Assembly: GCF_001953355.1 (NCBI RefSeq)
Contig: NZ_MPIY01000017.1
Coordinates: 186,001 to 250,000 of the forward strand
DNA: 64,000 nucleotides
Reading direction: 5' to 3'
Source of the DNA: Polynucleobacter sphagniphilus
GTDB taxonomy: Bacteria > Pseudomonadota > Gammaproteobacteria > Burkholderiales > Burkholderiaceae
How positions within the stretch are numbered: the stretch's first letter is position 1; each line of letters starts with the position of its first letter. The notes below the pieces were generated by a model that made no database searches, was not told where the DNA came from, and saw only the letters and a list, made by a program, of their open reading frames with translations. The position numbers and the translations under genes are program-made. Positions 1 through 11,628 of this stretch are shown piece after piece.

Positions 1-2
1 GC

Positions 3-608
3 GGCGGTTTGAATACCAATGTATTGCGTTTGATTGCAAACCAGGTGCGCGATTTCCAAGAGGCCAATATCGGTGTTGCTTACACTGCGATTGGTTCCAA
101 GGGATTGCAGTTTTTAAATCGTTCAAAAGCAAAATTAATTTCTCAAACAATCCAGTTGGGTGACACCCCACACATGGATACCTTGATTGGGGCAATTACG
201 GCCCAATTAGAAGCATTTGAGAATGGTGAAATTGATGCTGTTTACTTAGCTTATACCCGCTTTGTAAATGCAATGAAGCAAGAACCTGTTTTAGAAAAGC
301 TATTGCCATTGGAGCCAGCAGCTATTGCCCCAGAGGATAAGACTGGTAATTCTTGGGATTACATTTATGAGCCTGATGCTGAGTCCATTTTGAATGGACT
401 CCTAAAGCGCTACGTAGAAGCAATGATCTATCAAGCTGTTGCAGAGAACATGGCCTCCGAGCAGTCTGCTCGCATGGTCTCCATGAAGGCTGCTTCAGAT
501 AACGCTAAGAACGTTATCGGCGAATTGCAATTGGATTACAACAAGACACGACAGGCTGCTATTACCAAAGAGTTGTCAGAGATTGTTGGTGGAGCGGCTG
601 CGGTTTAA
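3..608 (+). CDS. atpG: F0F1 ATP synthase subunit gamma (5' end truncated by window edge)
   Basis: In-frame from base 3 ([10 protein letters not shown]...), typical gamma C-terminus; directly upstream of atpD-atpC. The TTG start at 9 in the ORF track is not the true start. Confidence 0.95.
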   Translation, partial: GGLNTNVLRLIANQVRDFQEANIGVAYTAIGSKGLQFLNRSKAKLISQTIQLGDTPHMDTLIGAITAQLEAFENGEIDAVYLAYTRFVNAMKQEPVLEKLLPLEPAAIAPEDKTGNSWDYIYEPDAESILNGLLKRYVEAMIYQAVAENMASEQSARMVSMKAASDNAKNVIGELQLDYNKTRQAAITKELSEIVGGAAAV

Positions 609-648
609 GCAGTCAGCGTTTAGAAATACGAAAGAATTTAGGAATTGA

Positions 649-2064
<1,416 letters not shown>

Positions 2065-2085
2065 TCGAATTCATCTAGGGAAATT

Positions 2086-2502
2086 ATGTCAACCATACGC
2101 GTCGATGTAGTAAGTGCTGAGCAATCCATTTTTAGTGGGGAGGCTAAGTTTGTGGCTCTTCCAGGCGAAAGTGGTGAGCTCGGTATTTTGCGCGGCCACA
2201 CCCCTTTGATTACACGTATTCGTCCCGGTTCTGTTCGTATTGAAAAGGCCGATGGTGATGAAGAATTTGTTTTCGTAGCGGGCGGCTATTTAGAGGTTCA
2301 GCCAGATCGCGTCACTGTTTTAGCAGATACTGCGATTCGTGGTCACGATCTCGATGAAGCTAAAGCAACAGAAGCTAAAAAGCGTGCCGAAGAGGCAATG
2401 CAAAACCGCACCAGCGATTTTGATATGGCCTTGGCTCAATCTGAGTTTGCAGTAGCAGCCGCTCAGTTGGCTGCCATTGCACGTTTCCGTCGTAAAAAGT
2501 AA
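2086..2502 (+). CDS. atpC: F0F1 ATP synthase subunit epsilon
   Basis: [43 protein letters not shown]; follows atpD. Confidence 0.97.
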   Translation: MSTIRVDVVSAEQSIFSGEAKFVALPGESGELGILRGHTPLITRIRPGSVRIEKADGDEEFVFVAGGYLEVQPDRVTVLADTAIRGHDLDEAKATEAKKRAEEAMQNRTSDFDMALAQSEFAVAAAQLAAIARFRRKK

Positions 2503-2517
2503 GAACCGGTCTATTCC

Positions 2518-3630
2518 TTGTTGTTAAACGACCGGTTTCTACGAGCCTGCCTGGGCGAAGCGGTAGATCAAACTCCGCTTTGGCTCATGCGACAGGCCGG
2601 TAGATATCTCCCAGAATACAATGCAACGCGTGCTAAGGCCGGGAGTTTTTTAGGTCTAGCAAAAAATCCAGCATATGCAACCGAAGTAACGCTCCAACCG
2701 CTGGACCGCTACCCCTTGGATGCAGCTATTCTATTTTCGGATATCTTGACCATCCCCGATGCTATGGGGCTGGGGCTTAAGTTCACCACTGGTGAAGGGC
2801 CTAGCTTTGATCACCCCCTGCGCACGGAAGATGCGGTAAAAAAATTACGTGTTGCTGATATGAGTCAGCTGCAGTATGTATTTGATGCTGTCTCAGAAAT
2901 TCGTAAAGCGTTAATTCAAGATGGCAAGCAACGTGTTCCATTAATTGGTTTCTCAGGAAGCCCTTGGACTTTAGCTTGCTACATGATTGATGGCTCGAGC
3001 TCGGACGATTTTCGTCATGCCAAAACCATGATGTTTAGTCGCCCTGATTTATTGCAACATATTCTCGATATCAACGCTCAATCAGTGGCTAGTTATTTAA
3101 TTGAGCAAGTCAAAGCTGGTGCACAAGCTCTAATGATTTTTGATACTTGGGGTGGAATGCTCCCGGACGGCTGGTATCAAAAAATGTCTTTGGCATCGAT
3201 GAAAAAAGTGATTGATCTACTGCCACGCGAATATAACGGCAGAAAAATTCCTGTCATTATGTTTACTAAAGGCGGCGCCATCTGGCTTAACGATATGGCG
3301 CAAGTTGGGGCGGATGTGATTGCGCTCGATTGGACTATTTCATTAAGCCGGGCACGCAAACAATTGCTCTCACTAAATAAGCCCTTGGCAATTCAAGGCA
3401 ATCTCGATCCCTTAATTCTTTTTTCAGAACCAAAACAAATTGCTGATCAGGTCCATGCTCTATTAGACGACTTGGCTGCCGCGCCCGCTTTAAAGCCAGG
3501 ACTGCATCCTTTAGATGGCCACATCTTTAATTTAGGTCATGGCATTTCACAATTTACACCTCCAGAAAGCGTCACTGCCCTTGCTGATGCTGTGATATCT
3601 AAATCAAAAACCCTTAGATCAAAGCACTAA
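2518..3630 (+). CDS. hemE: Uroporphyrinogen decarboxylase
   Basis: [39 protein letters not shown] motifs; TTG start (exact start uncertain). Confidence 0.95.
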   Translation: MLLNDRFLRACLGEAVDQTPLWLMRQAGRYLPEYNATRAKAGSFLGLAKNPAYATEVTLQPLDRYPLDAAILFSDILTIPDAMGLGLKFTTGEGPSFDHPLRTEDAVKKLRVADMSQLQYVFDAVSEIRKALIQDGKQRVPLIGFSGSPWTLACYMIDGSSSDDFRHAKTMMFSRPDLLQHILDINAQSVASYLIEQVKAGAQALMIFDTWGGMLPDGWYQKMSLASMKKVIDLLPREYNGRKIPVIMFTKGGAIWLNDMAQVGADVIALDWTISLSRARKQLLSLNKPLAIQGNLDPLILFSEPKQIADQVHALLDDLAAAPALKPGLHPLDGHIFNLGHGISQFTPPESVTALADAVISKSKTLRSKH

Positions 3631-3672
3631 CGCCAAGTGTTTGCTAACTTTGGGCAAAAGAGGCGTTCAAAG

Positions 3673-3681
3673 TTATGCACA
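3673..3681 (+). promoter_or_regulatory. DnaA-box-like TTATGCACA
   Basis: Matches TTWTNCACA consensus in the hemE-priA intergenic region. Confidence 0.4.
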
Positions 3682-3859
3682 ATTATGTGACATGATTTAA
3701 ATTCAGTAAGATTGAGAGAAATGATTAGATTGCTCTTTTAGTTGTGCCTCTAACACATTGTTTTTATTCAATAAAATTGAATAATTAGGGGTTTCCCTTA
3801 AAAACTTCAATTTTTCAAAGCGGTCCCGATAATAGAATAAGCTGATGATATCCACAGAG

Positions 3860-3868
3860 TTATCCACA
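3860..3868 (+). promoter_or_regulatory. Perfect DnaA box TTATCCACA
   Basis: Exact TTATCCACA, preceded by near-match ATATCCACA at 3848-3856. Confidence 0.6.
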
Positions 3869-3895
3869 AGCTAAAGCGAAAATTGAAGTAAAAAA

Positions 3896-6025
3896 ATGCC
3901 AGATCCCATAGTTGTCCAAGTGGTAGTTGATAAGCCCTTATCTCAAGGGTTTGACTATCTTTGGGACGCAAAACAGTTGGGAGCGCTTCCTCAGGTTGGC
4001 CAAATTATTGAAGTGCCCTTTGGGCGTGGGCAAGAAATTGCAGTGGTAATAAAAGTAAGTGCACACTCTGATTATCAAATCGACAAAATAAAGTATGTTG
4101 ACAAGGTGTCGCCCCTACCTCCACTCAATTTAGCGCTGCTGCGTTTGATAAACTTCGCTAGTCAGTACTACGTCCATACGCTTGGTGAAACTATTCTTCC
4201 AACAATCCCACAGATGTGGAAAAAAGCAGATTCATGGAAGAAAAATGTAGACAAAATAAATGAGGCAAGAAAGAAAAATCCAAAGGCAATAGGCTCTCAA
4301 AAAGAAGGATTCATTACAGCTGAACAATTAAATGCAGAGCAAAAAAAAGCATTAGAGGCCCTAAACAATCCTAGCAACTCTGGAACCAAGTTCCGCACGA
4401 TTTTGCTCCAGGGTCAAACTGGCAGTGGTAAGACCGCAGTATTTCTAAATTGGATCAGCGGGATTTTGGAGGAAAAAGATGCGCAAGTGCTGTTGCTGGT
4501 TCCGGAAATCAATTTAACGCCGCAACTAGAAAGACGTGTGCGTGCCTATTTCCCAGATAAGATCATGGCAGTCTTGCATAGCGGTGTAACAGAAAAGAAG
4601 CGCGGTATTGCTTGGTATGAGGCAATGACAGGTAAAGCACAAATTATTTTGGGAACAAGATTGGCTGCTTTAACACCAATGCCAAATTTAAAAGCAATCG
4701 TGGTCGACGAGGAGCACGATACAAGCTATAAGCAACAAGAGGGAACCAGATACTCAGCAAGGGACTTGGCAATATGGCGCGCGCATGATGGGCAGCTCCC
4801 AATCGTACTTTCTTCAGCCACCCCTTCTTTAGAGACTTGGATTGCTGCCAAGGCGGGGCGATATGAATATATTCGCTTGGATCAACGTGCCCAAGGGGCT
4901 AAGTTGCCCAGGGTGCATCTAATTAACACCCGTGATCCTCGCAATCAATATAGCCCAGGAGACCAAGGTGCCCCAAAGACGAAAAGCCTGATTAGTAAAA
5001 CGCTTGCTCAGGCAATTAGCAAAAATTATCAAGAGCAAAAGCAAAGCTTAATTCTGATTAATCGCAGAGGATACGCGCCGGTACTTAGTTGCAGTAGTTG
5101 TAATTGGTTATCAAAGTGCTCGCAATGTTCTTCATATATGGTGATGCATAAGCCAGGAGCATTAGGAAAAAGGTCTGTATTAAATTGTCATCATTGTGGA
5201 TTGGTTAAATCAATACCGCAGTTTTGTCCCGATTGTGGAAATGCAGATCTGAAAACCCTTGGACAGGGAACGCAAAAGCTGGAAGATAGTATTGAGGAGA
5301 TGTGGCCACAAGCCAGGGTGCTGCGTGTGGATGCAGACTCTAGCAGAAAGAGTAAAGGTGCAGAAGAGCTCTTTCAGGAAATACACGATGGCAATGTCGA
5401 TATTGTAGTTGGCACACAAATGATTGCGAAGGGCCATGATTATCAAAACATAGGATTGGTTGCTGTTTTGGATGCAGATGCTAGACTCTATTCAGCAGAC
5501 TTTCGGGCTGCTGAAAGATTATTTGCGCAGCTAGTACAGGTTGCCGGGCGAGCGGGAAGAGCTGGCGCCGAGGGAGAGGATGGTGGAGATATTTATATAG
5601 AAACACAGTATCCAGAGGCACCAGTATTTCAGTATTTGCTCAGGCATGATGTGGATGGATTTATGGCTTACATCGCGCGTGAGCGAGATGAAGCAAAACT
5701 ACCCCCTTTTACTTATCAAGGCTTGGTTCATGCTGAGGCAAAAAGTCTCGAGAAGGCGATTGGTTTCTTAAATGAATTGAAGGCGCGCCTTAAGCAGCAT
5801 GGGATGGTGCCCATAGATGTATATGTATACGATCCGGTTCCCAAAACAGTCATGCGCGTGGCTGGGTCAGAGCGCGCACAACTGGTAATAGAGTCTACCA
5901 ATCGAAAACTATTACAAGAAATCCTAGAAAATATTGACCGCGATTTACGCCAACAATCTCAGGGACGCATTAGCAAGGTATCGCGCATTCGATGGTTGGT
6001 TGAGCGCGACCCAATTGCAATTTAA
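3896..6025 (+). CDS. priA: Primosomal protein N' (replication restart helicase PriA)
   Basis: GQTGSGKTAVFL, DEEHD, paired CxxC zinc-binding motifs (CSSCNWLSKCSQC, CHHCG, CPDCG). Confidence 0.96.
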   Translation: MPDPIVVQVVVDKPLSQGFDYLWDAKQLGALPQVGQIIEVPFGRGQEIAVVIKVSAHSDYQIDKIKYVDKVSPLPPLNLALLRLINFASQYYVHTLGETILPTIPQMWKKADSWKKNVDKINEARKKNPKAIGSQKEGFITAEQLNAEQKKALEALNNPSNSGTKFRTILLQGQTGSGKTAVFLNWISGILEEKDAQVLLLVPEINLTPQLERRVRAYFPDKIMAVLHSGVTEKKRGIAWYEAMTGKAQIILGTRLAALTPMPNLKAIVVDEEHDTSYKQQEGTRYSARDLAIWRAHDGQLPIVLSSATPSLETWIAAKAGRYEYIRLDQRAQGAKLPRVHLINTRDPRNQYSPGDQGAPKTKSLISKTLAQAISKNYQEQKQSLILINRRGYAPVLSCSSCNWLSKCSQCSSYMVMHKPGALGKRSVLNCHHCGLVKSIPQFCPDCGNADLKTLGQGTQKLEDSIEEMWPQARVLRVDADSSRKSKGAEELFQEIHDGNVDIVVGTQMIAKGHDYQNIGLVAVLDADARLYSADFRAAERLFAQLVQVAGRAGRAGAEGEDGGDIYIETQYPEAPVFQYLLRHDVDGFMAYIARERDEAKLPPFTYQGLVHAEAKSLEKAIGFLNELKARLKQHGMVPIDVYVYDPVPKTVMRVAGSERAQLVIESTNRKLLQEILENIDRDLRQQSQGRISKVSRIRWLVERDPIAI

Positions 6026-6033
6026 GTGGGTCT

Positions 6034-6420
6034 TTAGGCGCCAGCAGTGCTACTGTAAGTCGGAGCATCCAATAAATTCAGTAGTTCTGCAGCAAGCTCT
6101 GCGCCCGGTTTAATTTTAAAAAGCCAAGTTGAGTATGGTGCTTGATTTACTATTTCAGGCGAGGACTCAAGCGCCTGATTTAAAGCCACAATTTCACCGC
6201 TGACGGGTGCATGGATGTCGCTAGCAGCCTTAACAGATTCAATTACCGCAATCGCCTCCCCTTGCTTAACGACTTGCCCTAGTTTGGGTGCTTGAAAAAA
6301 CATCACATCTCCAAGAGCCTCTTGCGCATGATTGCTAACGCCAACCCACACAAGACCGTCGTCCTCTAGGGATGACCATTCATGGGTTTGAGCAAATTTA
6401 AATGTTTCTTGGGCGTTCAT
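6034..6420 (-). CDS. gcvH: Glycine cleavage system H protein
   Basis: HEWSSLEDDGLVWVGVSNHAQEALGDVMFF and lipoyl-lysine motif AVIESVKAASDIHAPVSGEI. Confidence 0.93.
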   Translation of the reverse strand: MNAQETFKFAQTHEWSSLEDDGLVWVGVSNHAQEALGDVMFFQAPKLGQVVKQGEAIAVIESVKAASDIHAPVSGEIVALNQALESSPEIVNQAPYSTWLFKIKPGAELAAELLNLLDAPTYSSTAGA

Positions 6421-6492
6421 GTTTTATCCTTTAAGAATATTTTATCTTTACTCCCATAAACAACCATTGTATTTATACGAGAGCCAGCTTAT

Positions 6493-7137
6493 ATGCCGAT
6501 CAAATTAGGAATAGTTCCCGTTACCCCATTTGAGCAAAACTGCTCGATTCTGGTTTGTCAGGAGACTGGAGACGCGGCCATTGTTGATCCAGGTGGCAAT
6601 ATCCCAAAGATTTTGGAAGGCGTAAAGCAAATGGGTGGTACTGTGAAAAAGATTTTGCTTACCCATGGGCACTTAGACCATTGTGCGGCGGCTAAAGACT
6701 TGTCTGAGCAGTTGCATGTGCCAATCGAGGGCCCGCAAATTGATGAACGTTTTTGGATTGATCAACTACCAGAGCAAACGGAGCGGTTTGGATTTGGGCA
6801 TGCCAAAGTCTTCGAGCCTGATCGCTGGCTCAATGATGGTGATCATGTAAAAGTCGGTAATGTTGATTTAGAGGTCTTTCACTGCCCCGGACATACGCCT
6901 GGGCATGTTGTATTTTTTGATAAAGAAGATCGCCTGGCACTAGTCGGCGATGTCCTGTTTGCGGGCTCTATCGGTAGAACAGATTTCCCCCGAGGTAATC
7001 ACGCAGACTTAATTAATGCGATCAAAACTAAATTGTGGCCCTTGGGCGATGATGTACAGTTTGTTCCTGGCCATGGGCCAATGTCTACCTTTGGGGCGGA
7101 ACGATTAAGCAATCCCTATGTTGGGGATAATGCGTAA
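6493..7137 (+). CDS. MBL-fold metallo-hydrolase (glyoxalase II-like, YcbL family)
   Basis: HGHLDH motif, CPGHTPGH, GDVLFAGSIGRTDFPRG, PGHGP. Confidence 0.92.
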   Translation: MPIKLGIVPVTPFEQNCSILVCQETGDAAIVDPGGNIPKILEGVKQMGGTVKKILLTHGHLDHCAAAKDLSEQLHVPIEGPQIDERFWIDQLPEQTERFGFGHAKVFEPDRWLNDGDHVKVGNVDLEVFHCPGHTPGHVVFFDKEDRLALVGDVLFAGSIGRTDFPRGNHADLINAIKTKLWPLGDDVQFVPGHGPMSTFGAERLSNPYVGDNA

Positions 7138-7141
7138 GGAA

Positions 7142-7333
7142 TTAGGTTTTAGCAGATCCAGTGCGGTGCGTGCGATTGTAAAGACAGCTCGCACAAATCC
7201 AGCGTTGCTTGCGATTACTAGTTGGAATCCAGGTCCCACCTTCGAGGCGCTTTTCACGGCTACAAGAAGAACAAAACTTGAGGCTCTGAGAGGTATCTTG
7301 GGTGGCGGCTGGAGTAGAGGTAGTCATGGGCAA
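7142..7333 (-). CDS. Small CxxC/CxxC zinc-ribbon-like hypothetical protein
   Basis: 63 aa with CSSC...CASC spacing; convergent to the MBL gene; fits in the gap between it and the desaturase. Confidence 0.55.
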   Translation of the reverse strand: MPMTTSTPAATQDTSQSLKFCSSCSREKRLEGGTWIPTSNRKQRWICASCLYNRTHRTGSAKT

Positions 7334-7368
7334 TCCGGGTAAGGCAAATCTTATTCAGAGTGTCTATT

Positions 7369-8511
7369 TTACCCGTTTTGTCCCGCTGGGGCTGGGCTCA
7401 ATACAACCCTGACTGATTCGGCTGTTTTATTGCCATCAAAATCAAGCCATGCTTTGTTTTCAAAGTCATAGAGTTTGCACTTCCGAGCAGTATCGAAATA
7501 CCAACTCCATGAGAACTTTTGAACAAAAATACGCTCAGGAAGGATAGTTTCGAGGGTATTTTGAGCTTCTTGAAGGCGGTATAGGGGTACGCTCATGTCT
7601 ACATGGTGAGCAGTGTGTTCCATAATGTTGTGCATTAGTGCGCCCCAAATCCAGTTAAAAGTGAGGTGCACTGTAGTAGAAACAAAAGGTTGGGCGCGCA
7701 ACCACTCGGACTTTTTGTCATACCAAGAGACCGAAGGATGAGTGTGGTGAACATACACTACAAAGCCAATCATGCCATTCCAGAATAGGAAAGGAACCGC
7801 AAATCCCATGATCAGACCAAGCCATACTGATTGGCCGGTTGCGAGAGCTCCAGCAATGAGGCAGGCAATCCAAACAATGGCAAAAGCGCTTACCAGTAGG
7901 TTATCTTTGAGGAAGATGGGACGATCGCCCGGTTTATTTTGGGCATTTGGGAAGTACTCTCTTCTCCACCAAATCTCAATTAAATAGTAAAAAACGGGCC
8001 CCCAACCACTACGATAGAGATGCTCTAGGGCCTTGCGGGACGGGGATAAGGCGTCATATTCTGCTTTTGAGAGCGGCGCCCAAACAAAGTCAAAACCCTT
8101 CAGATTGGTTTGGCCATGGTGCACTACGTTGTGCCCTACATCCCATAGGCTATATGGTGTTAAGGATGGCAGAAAGGCAATTCGACCAAGAACTTTATTA
8201 AGTTCGCGGTTTGGGGTGAAGCTTTGATGGCAAGCATCATGACCCAAAATAAAAATTCTGCCAGTTACAAAACCAGCTACCACACCGAAGACTAGCTTAA
8301 GCAGCATGTTTTCTGCAAAAACGGTGCCAGCAATGCAGGCTAGCCATAAGGAGGCGTCTATTAAGAGCAACATCAATGCCCTGCCTGTTTCACCTTGAGC
8401 CATGGGGATGAGCCAACTACGAATGATCTTTCTATGTGGCAAAGGTAGATCAGGAGCCAACGGATTGGCAATAGACGGTTCTGAAAGGGTCGGATTTAAG
8501 TGATTAGGCAT
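7369..8511 (-). CDS. Fatty acid desaturase
   Basis: Three histidine boxes HDACH, HNVVHH, HTAHH and hydrophobic segments; likely start MPNHLNPTL at 8511. Confidence 0.88.
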   Translation of the reverse strand: MPNHLNPTLSEPSIANPLAPDLPLPHRKIIRSWLIPMAQGETGRALMLLLIDASLWLACIAGTVFAENMLLKLVFGVVAGFVTGRIFILGHDACHQSFTPNRELNKVLGRIAFLPSLTPYSLWDVGHNVVHHGQTNLKGFDFVWAPLSKAEYDALSPSRKALEHLYRSGWGPVFYYLIEIWWRREYFPNAQNKPGDRPIFLKDNLLVSAFAIVWIACLIAGALATGQSVWLGLIMGFAVPFLFWNGMIGFVVYVHHTHPSVSWYDKKSEWLRAQPFVSTTVHLTFNWIWGALMHNIMEHTAHHVDMSVPLYRLQEAQNTLETILPERIFVQKFSWSWYFDTARKCKLYDFENKAWLDFDGNKTAESVRVVLSPAPAGQNG

Positions 8512-8596
8512 GATAAGAATCAATAATTTAGGAGCAAATGATAGCCTTTTCCACAATTTTCTGCATGATGTAGGTCAAAGCCCCCCTACTTATTAT

Positions 8597-8672
8597 TGGC
8601 GCGCCCGGCAGGAATCGAACCTGCGACCCTTGGCTTCGGAGGCCAATACTCTATCCACTGAGCTACGGGCGC
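8597..8672 (-). tRNA. tRNA-Arg (CCG)
   Basis: Reverse complement GCGCCCGTAGCTCAGTGGATAGAGTATTGGCCTCCGAAGCCAATGGGTCGCAGGTTCGATTCCTGCCGGGCGCGCCA; cloverleaf, encoded CCA. Confidence 0.95.
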
Positions 8673-8776
8673 CGGCGATAAATAAGATTACCTCGCTATT
8701 GTAAGTGCCTATAGTTAAAGCACTCGTTATAATCTTCGCAAAGTAACCCTATAAACCGTCAAACGATAAAAGTCCT

Positions 8777-9277
8777 ATGAGCAACGAGCACGGAACACTA
8801 ATTAAGTCCCCTAAACAATTGATCATCATGGTATTTGCCAGCTTTTTTGTACCATTGATCATTATTTTGTTGTTAATGGTTTTTGTTAACAATGGCAAGC
8901 GGACCGATTCAAGCCCATCAACTGACCAGCTGATTAAGCCCGTGGCTCAGCTCAATTTTCATGATGCAAGTGCGCCTCGTGAAATGAAGACCGGTGAAGA
9001 GGTATATAAAACCGTATGCTCTTCCTGCCATGCTACTGGCGCTGCTGGGGCTCCTAAGTTTGGCGATACAGCCGCTTGGGCGCCACGCATTGCTAAAGGC
9101 TACGATGCTTTAATGACTTCCGTTCTCAAGGGTAAAAATGCAATGCCAGCTCGTGGCGGCTCAAGCCCAGATGATGTGAGCGATTACGAATTGGGGCGCG
9201 CAGTGGTTTATATGACTACTGCTGCAGGCGGTAAGTTCCCTGAGCCTAAGGCTCCAGCAGCCCCTGCTGCTAAATAG
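8777..9277 (+). CDS. Membrane-anchored c-type cytochrome (cytochrome c5-like)
   Basis: N-terminal TM segment, CSSCH haem-c motif, distal Met (KNAMPARGG). Confidence 0.9.
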   Translation: MSNEHGTLIKSPKQLIIMVFASFFVPLIIILLLMVFVNNGKRTDSSPSTDQLIKPVAQLNFHDASAPREMKTGEEVYKTVCSSCHATGAAGAPKFGDTAAWAPRIAKGYDALMTSVLKGKNAMPARGGSSPDDVSDYELGRAVVYMTTAAGGKFPEPKAPAAPAAK

Positions 9278-9296
9278 TATTTCAATTCACAATAAG

Positions 9297-9322
9297 AAGG
9301 CTGGCTATATGCCAGCTTTTTT
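9297..9322. terminator. Intrinsic terminator (bidirectional candidate)
   Basis: GCTGGC-TATAT-GCCAGC followed by TTTTTT between the convergent cytochrome and rsmI genes. Confidence 0.75.
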
Positions 9323-10226
9323 ATTGCTCCTCACTAGGAGGCTTTGCATCTAAAGCAACTTGATAGGCCTCTTTTTTAGATATCCCTAAGGTTTGCGAGA
9401 GAACCGCGGCAATCTCTTTGCTGCCCAAATACGGACTTAGGGCATTGGCCCAAAGCAGTAAAGAGGCGTGATCTGCAGTCTCTCCATCATTTGCTTTGCG
9501 CCCTGCTATTAAAAGTACGAATTCACCTTTGAGGCTTTCTGCATCCTCAAGCCATTTTGGTATGTCCCCAATACTGAGTGCAACTACTTGCTCAAATTTT
9601 TTGGTGAGCTCCCTACCGACTACGATTTGACGATCAGATGGGAGTGCTGTTGCCAGCACAGCCAGCGTATCGCGAATGTGGTGTGGCGATTCAAAGAAAA
9701 TACTTGTTTTGGTGCTGGCATTGAGTTCGTGAAGCAGCGCATCGCGATCTTTGGCCTTGTTGGGCCAGAAGCCCAAAAACTGAAAGCGCCCTTCAGAGCC
9801 CAACAACACCGAGCCTCCAACAGAAATTGCTGAAGAAACCGCACTAGCCCCTGGAATAGGAATGACACGAAAACCGGCTTTTTGAACTTCATTGACTAAT
9901 CTAGCGCCTGGATCAGAAACGCCTGGCGTGCCGGCATCAGAAATATAGGCCCAACGTTCATTGTTTCTGAGGCTTTGAATAACTGCTTGCGCTCCCTCCA
10001 CTTCATTGTGTTCGTGAAGTGCCATGCATTTTTTATGGATGCCAAATTGCTGCAATAAGGCGGCGCTATGACGCGTGTCTTCACAGGCAATGCCATCGAC
10101 TGCATTGAGGACATGAAGGGCGCGTAATGTAATGTCGCCTAAATTTCCAATGGGAGTTGCAACCATATAGAGCGCTCCCGCTGGGAGATCTTGTTGCTTG
10201 AGAAAGTCAAAAGTGCTCAGTTCCAT
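9321..10226 (-). CDS. rsmI: 16S rRNA (cytidine(1402)-2'-O)-methyltransferase
   Basis: ALYMVATPIGNLGDITLRAL, EDTRHSAALL, SDAGTPGVSDPGARLV motifs. Confidence 0.96.
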   Translation of the reverse strand: MELSTFDFLKQQDLPAGALYMVATPIGNLGDITLRALHVLNAVDGIACEDTRHSAALLQQFGIHKKCMALHEHNEVEGAQAVIQSLRNNERWAYISDAGTPGVSDPGARLVNEVQKAGFRVIPIPGASAVSSAISVGGSVLLGSEGRFQFLGFWPNKAKDRDALLHELNASTKTSIFFESPHHIRDTLAVLATALPSDRQIVVGRELTKKFEQVVALSIGDIPKWLEDAESLKGEFVLLIAGRKANDGETADHASLLLWANALSPYLGSKEIAAVLSQTLGISKKEAYQVALDAKPPSEEQ

Positions 10227-10335
10227 ATAGTGCGTCTTTGCGTGTTAATTGATCGAATTAATAAGAGCATACGTGGCTTTTTGTAGGCAGACGCATAAGA
10301 AGTAAAACCGCCCTACTTTGGCGCATAATATTGTT

Positions 10336-10938
10336 ATGAATAAAGAAACTATTGAACGCTTGCGCATCCGCGCATCCCAACACTTCTTGGATAGCATTGC
10401 CGTCAAGCAAGAGGCGGAGAAAACACTACCTGAACTTGTTGCACGTGGCGTAATGGCTATGGCACAGTGTTTGCAATCCGGCGGGAAGGTGATGGCTTGC
10501 GGTAATGGTGGATCAGCGGCAGATGCTCAACATTTTGCGGCTGAATTAATTGGGCGATTTGAGCGTGAGCGACAAGAGCTGGCGGCTATTGCTTTGACAA
10601 CAGACTCATCGATTCTTACTGCTGTAGGAAATGATTACAGCTACGATGAAATTTTTAGCAAACAAGTGCGCGGGCTTGGAAAAGAAGGCGACATCCTATT
10701 GGGGATTTCAACATCAGGAAATTCTAAAAATGTAATTAAGGCAATAGAGGCAGCTAAAAAAATGGGCATTAAGGTGATCGCCTTCACTGGAAATGGTGGT
10801 GGCAAAATTGCAAGCTTGCTCGATCAGGATGATATTCATCTTTGTGTTCCCTCTAGTCGAACTGCGCGTATTCAAGAAACCCATCTAGTGCTGCTGCATG
10901 GTTTATGTGATGGTGTAGATCACCTGATGTTTGACTAA
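10336..10938 (+). CDS. Phosphoheptose isomerase / DiaA-type SIS-domain protein
   Basis: GNGGSAADAQHFAAELIGRFE, SIS domain GISTSGNSKNV; ATG at 10336. Confidence 0.93.
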   Translation: MNKETIERLRIRASQHFLDSIAVKQEAEKTLPELVARGVMAMAQCLQSGGKVMACGNGGSAADAQHFAAELIGRFERERQELAAIALTTDSSILTAVGNDYSYDEIFSKQVRGLGKEGDILLGISTSGNSKNVIKAIEAAKKMGIKVIAFTGNGGGKIASLLDQDDIHLCVPSSRTARIQETHLVLLHGLCDGVDHLMFD

Positions 10939-10971
10939 TACATTATTGACCCGTTAATAGAAAGCATCCCC

Positions 10972-11622
10972 ATGTTCATCAAGTCGATCACTAAATTTGT
11001 TATTGCCTCTTCATGCATCTCGCTGCTATCTGCATGTGCTGTTGTTGCGGTCGGCGGCGTTACAGCGGGTGCTACTATCATGGCAGATCGTCGGACGCCA
11101 GCCGTGCAAGCAATTGACAAAGGGATTGAGCTCCAGGCAGAGAACGCATTGGACAAGCGCTTTGGAGACAAAGCAAATATTAATGTCACCTCCTTTAATC
11201 AAAAGGTATTGCTGACTGGTGAGGTGCAAGACGATGGCATCAAAAATGAAGCCGGGGATTATGTGAAGAGCATGAAGAATGCTCGTAGTTCATTTAATGA
11301 ATTAGTGGTTGGGCCGATTAGTAGTTATACCGCTCGTGCGAGCGACTCTTATCTTGAGTCAAAAATTAAAACCCAAATGATTTTTACTGATCAATTGCCA
11401 TCGAACTCAATGGCAATTGTTGCAGAGGGCGGAAATGTTTATTTAATGGGAATATTGACGCAGAATGAAGCTGCCTTAGCTAAGAAGGTAGCGAGCAATA
11501 CAAATGGAGTAAAAGAAGTTTTTGCTTACTTTGACATTATTTCCGACGCAGAAAAAAATCGTCTAGAAAAGCAAGGTAAGGCTGACGATACCCAGCCTAG
11601 CAGCCCGCCAGTAAACAAATAA
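10972..11622 (+). CDS. BON-domain lipoprotein (DolP/YraP-like)
   Basis: Lipobox LLSACAVV; two BON-like repeats (VTSFNQKVLLTGEV, VAEGGNVYLMGILT); follows the SIS-domain gene as in the rsmI-diaA-dolP neighbourhood. Confidence 0.9.
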   Translation: MFIKSITKFVIASSCISLLSACAVVAVGGVTAGATIMADRRTPAVQAIDKGIELQAENALDKRFGDKANINVTSFNQKVLLTGEVQDDGIKNEAGDYVKSMKNARSSFNELVVGPISSYTARASDSYLESKIKTQMIFTDQLPSNSMAIVAEGGNVYLMGILTQNEAALAKKVASNTNGVKEVFAYFDIISDAEKNRLEKQGKADDTQPSSPPVNK

Positions 11623-11628
11623 AAAGCA

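Noticed and set aside
7118-7342. Plus-strand 74-aa ORF overlapping the zinc-ribbon gene
   Set aside because: Starts inside the MBL gene and has no recognisable composition; the opposite strand has a coherent CxxC protein.
8033-8227. Plus-strand ORFs opposite the fatty acid desaturase
   Set aside because: Shadow ORFs of a gene with three intact histidine boxes.
9620-9892. Minus-strand ORF in a different frame within rsmI
   Set aside because: Fully contained in the well-supported rsmI CDS.
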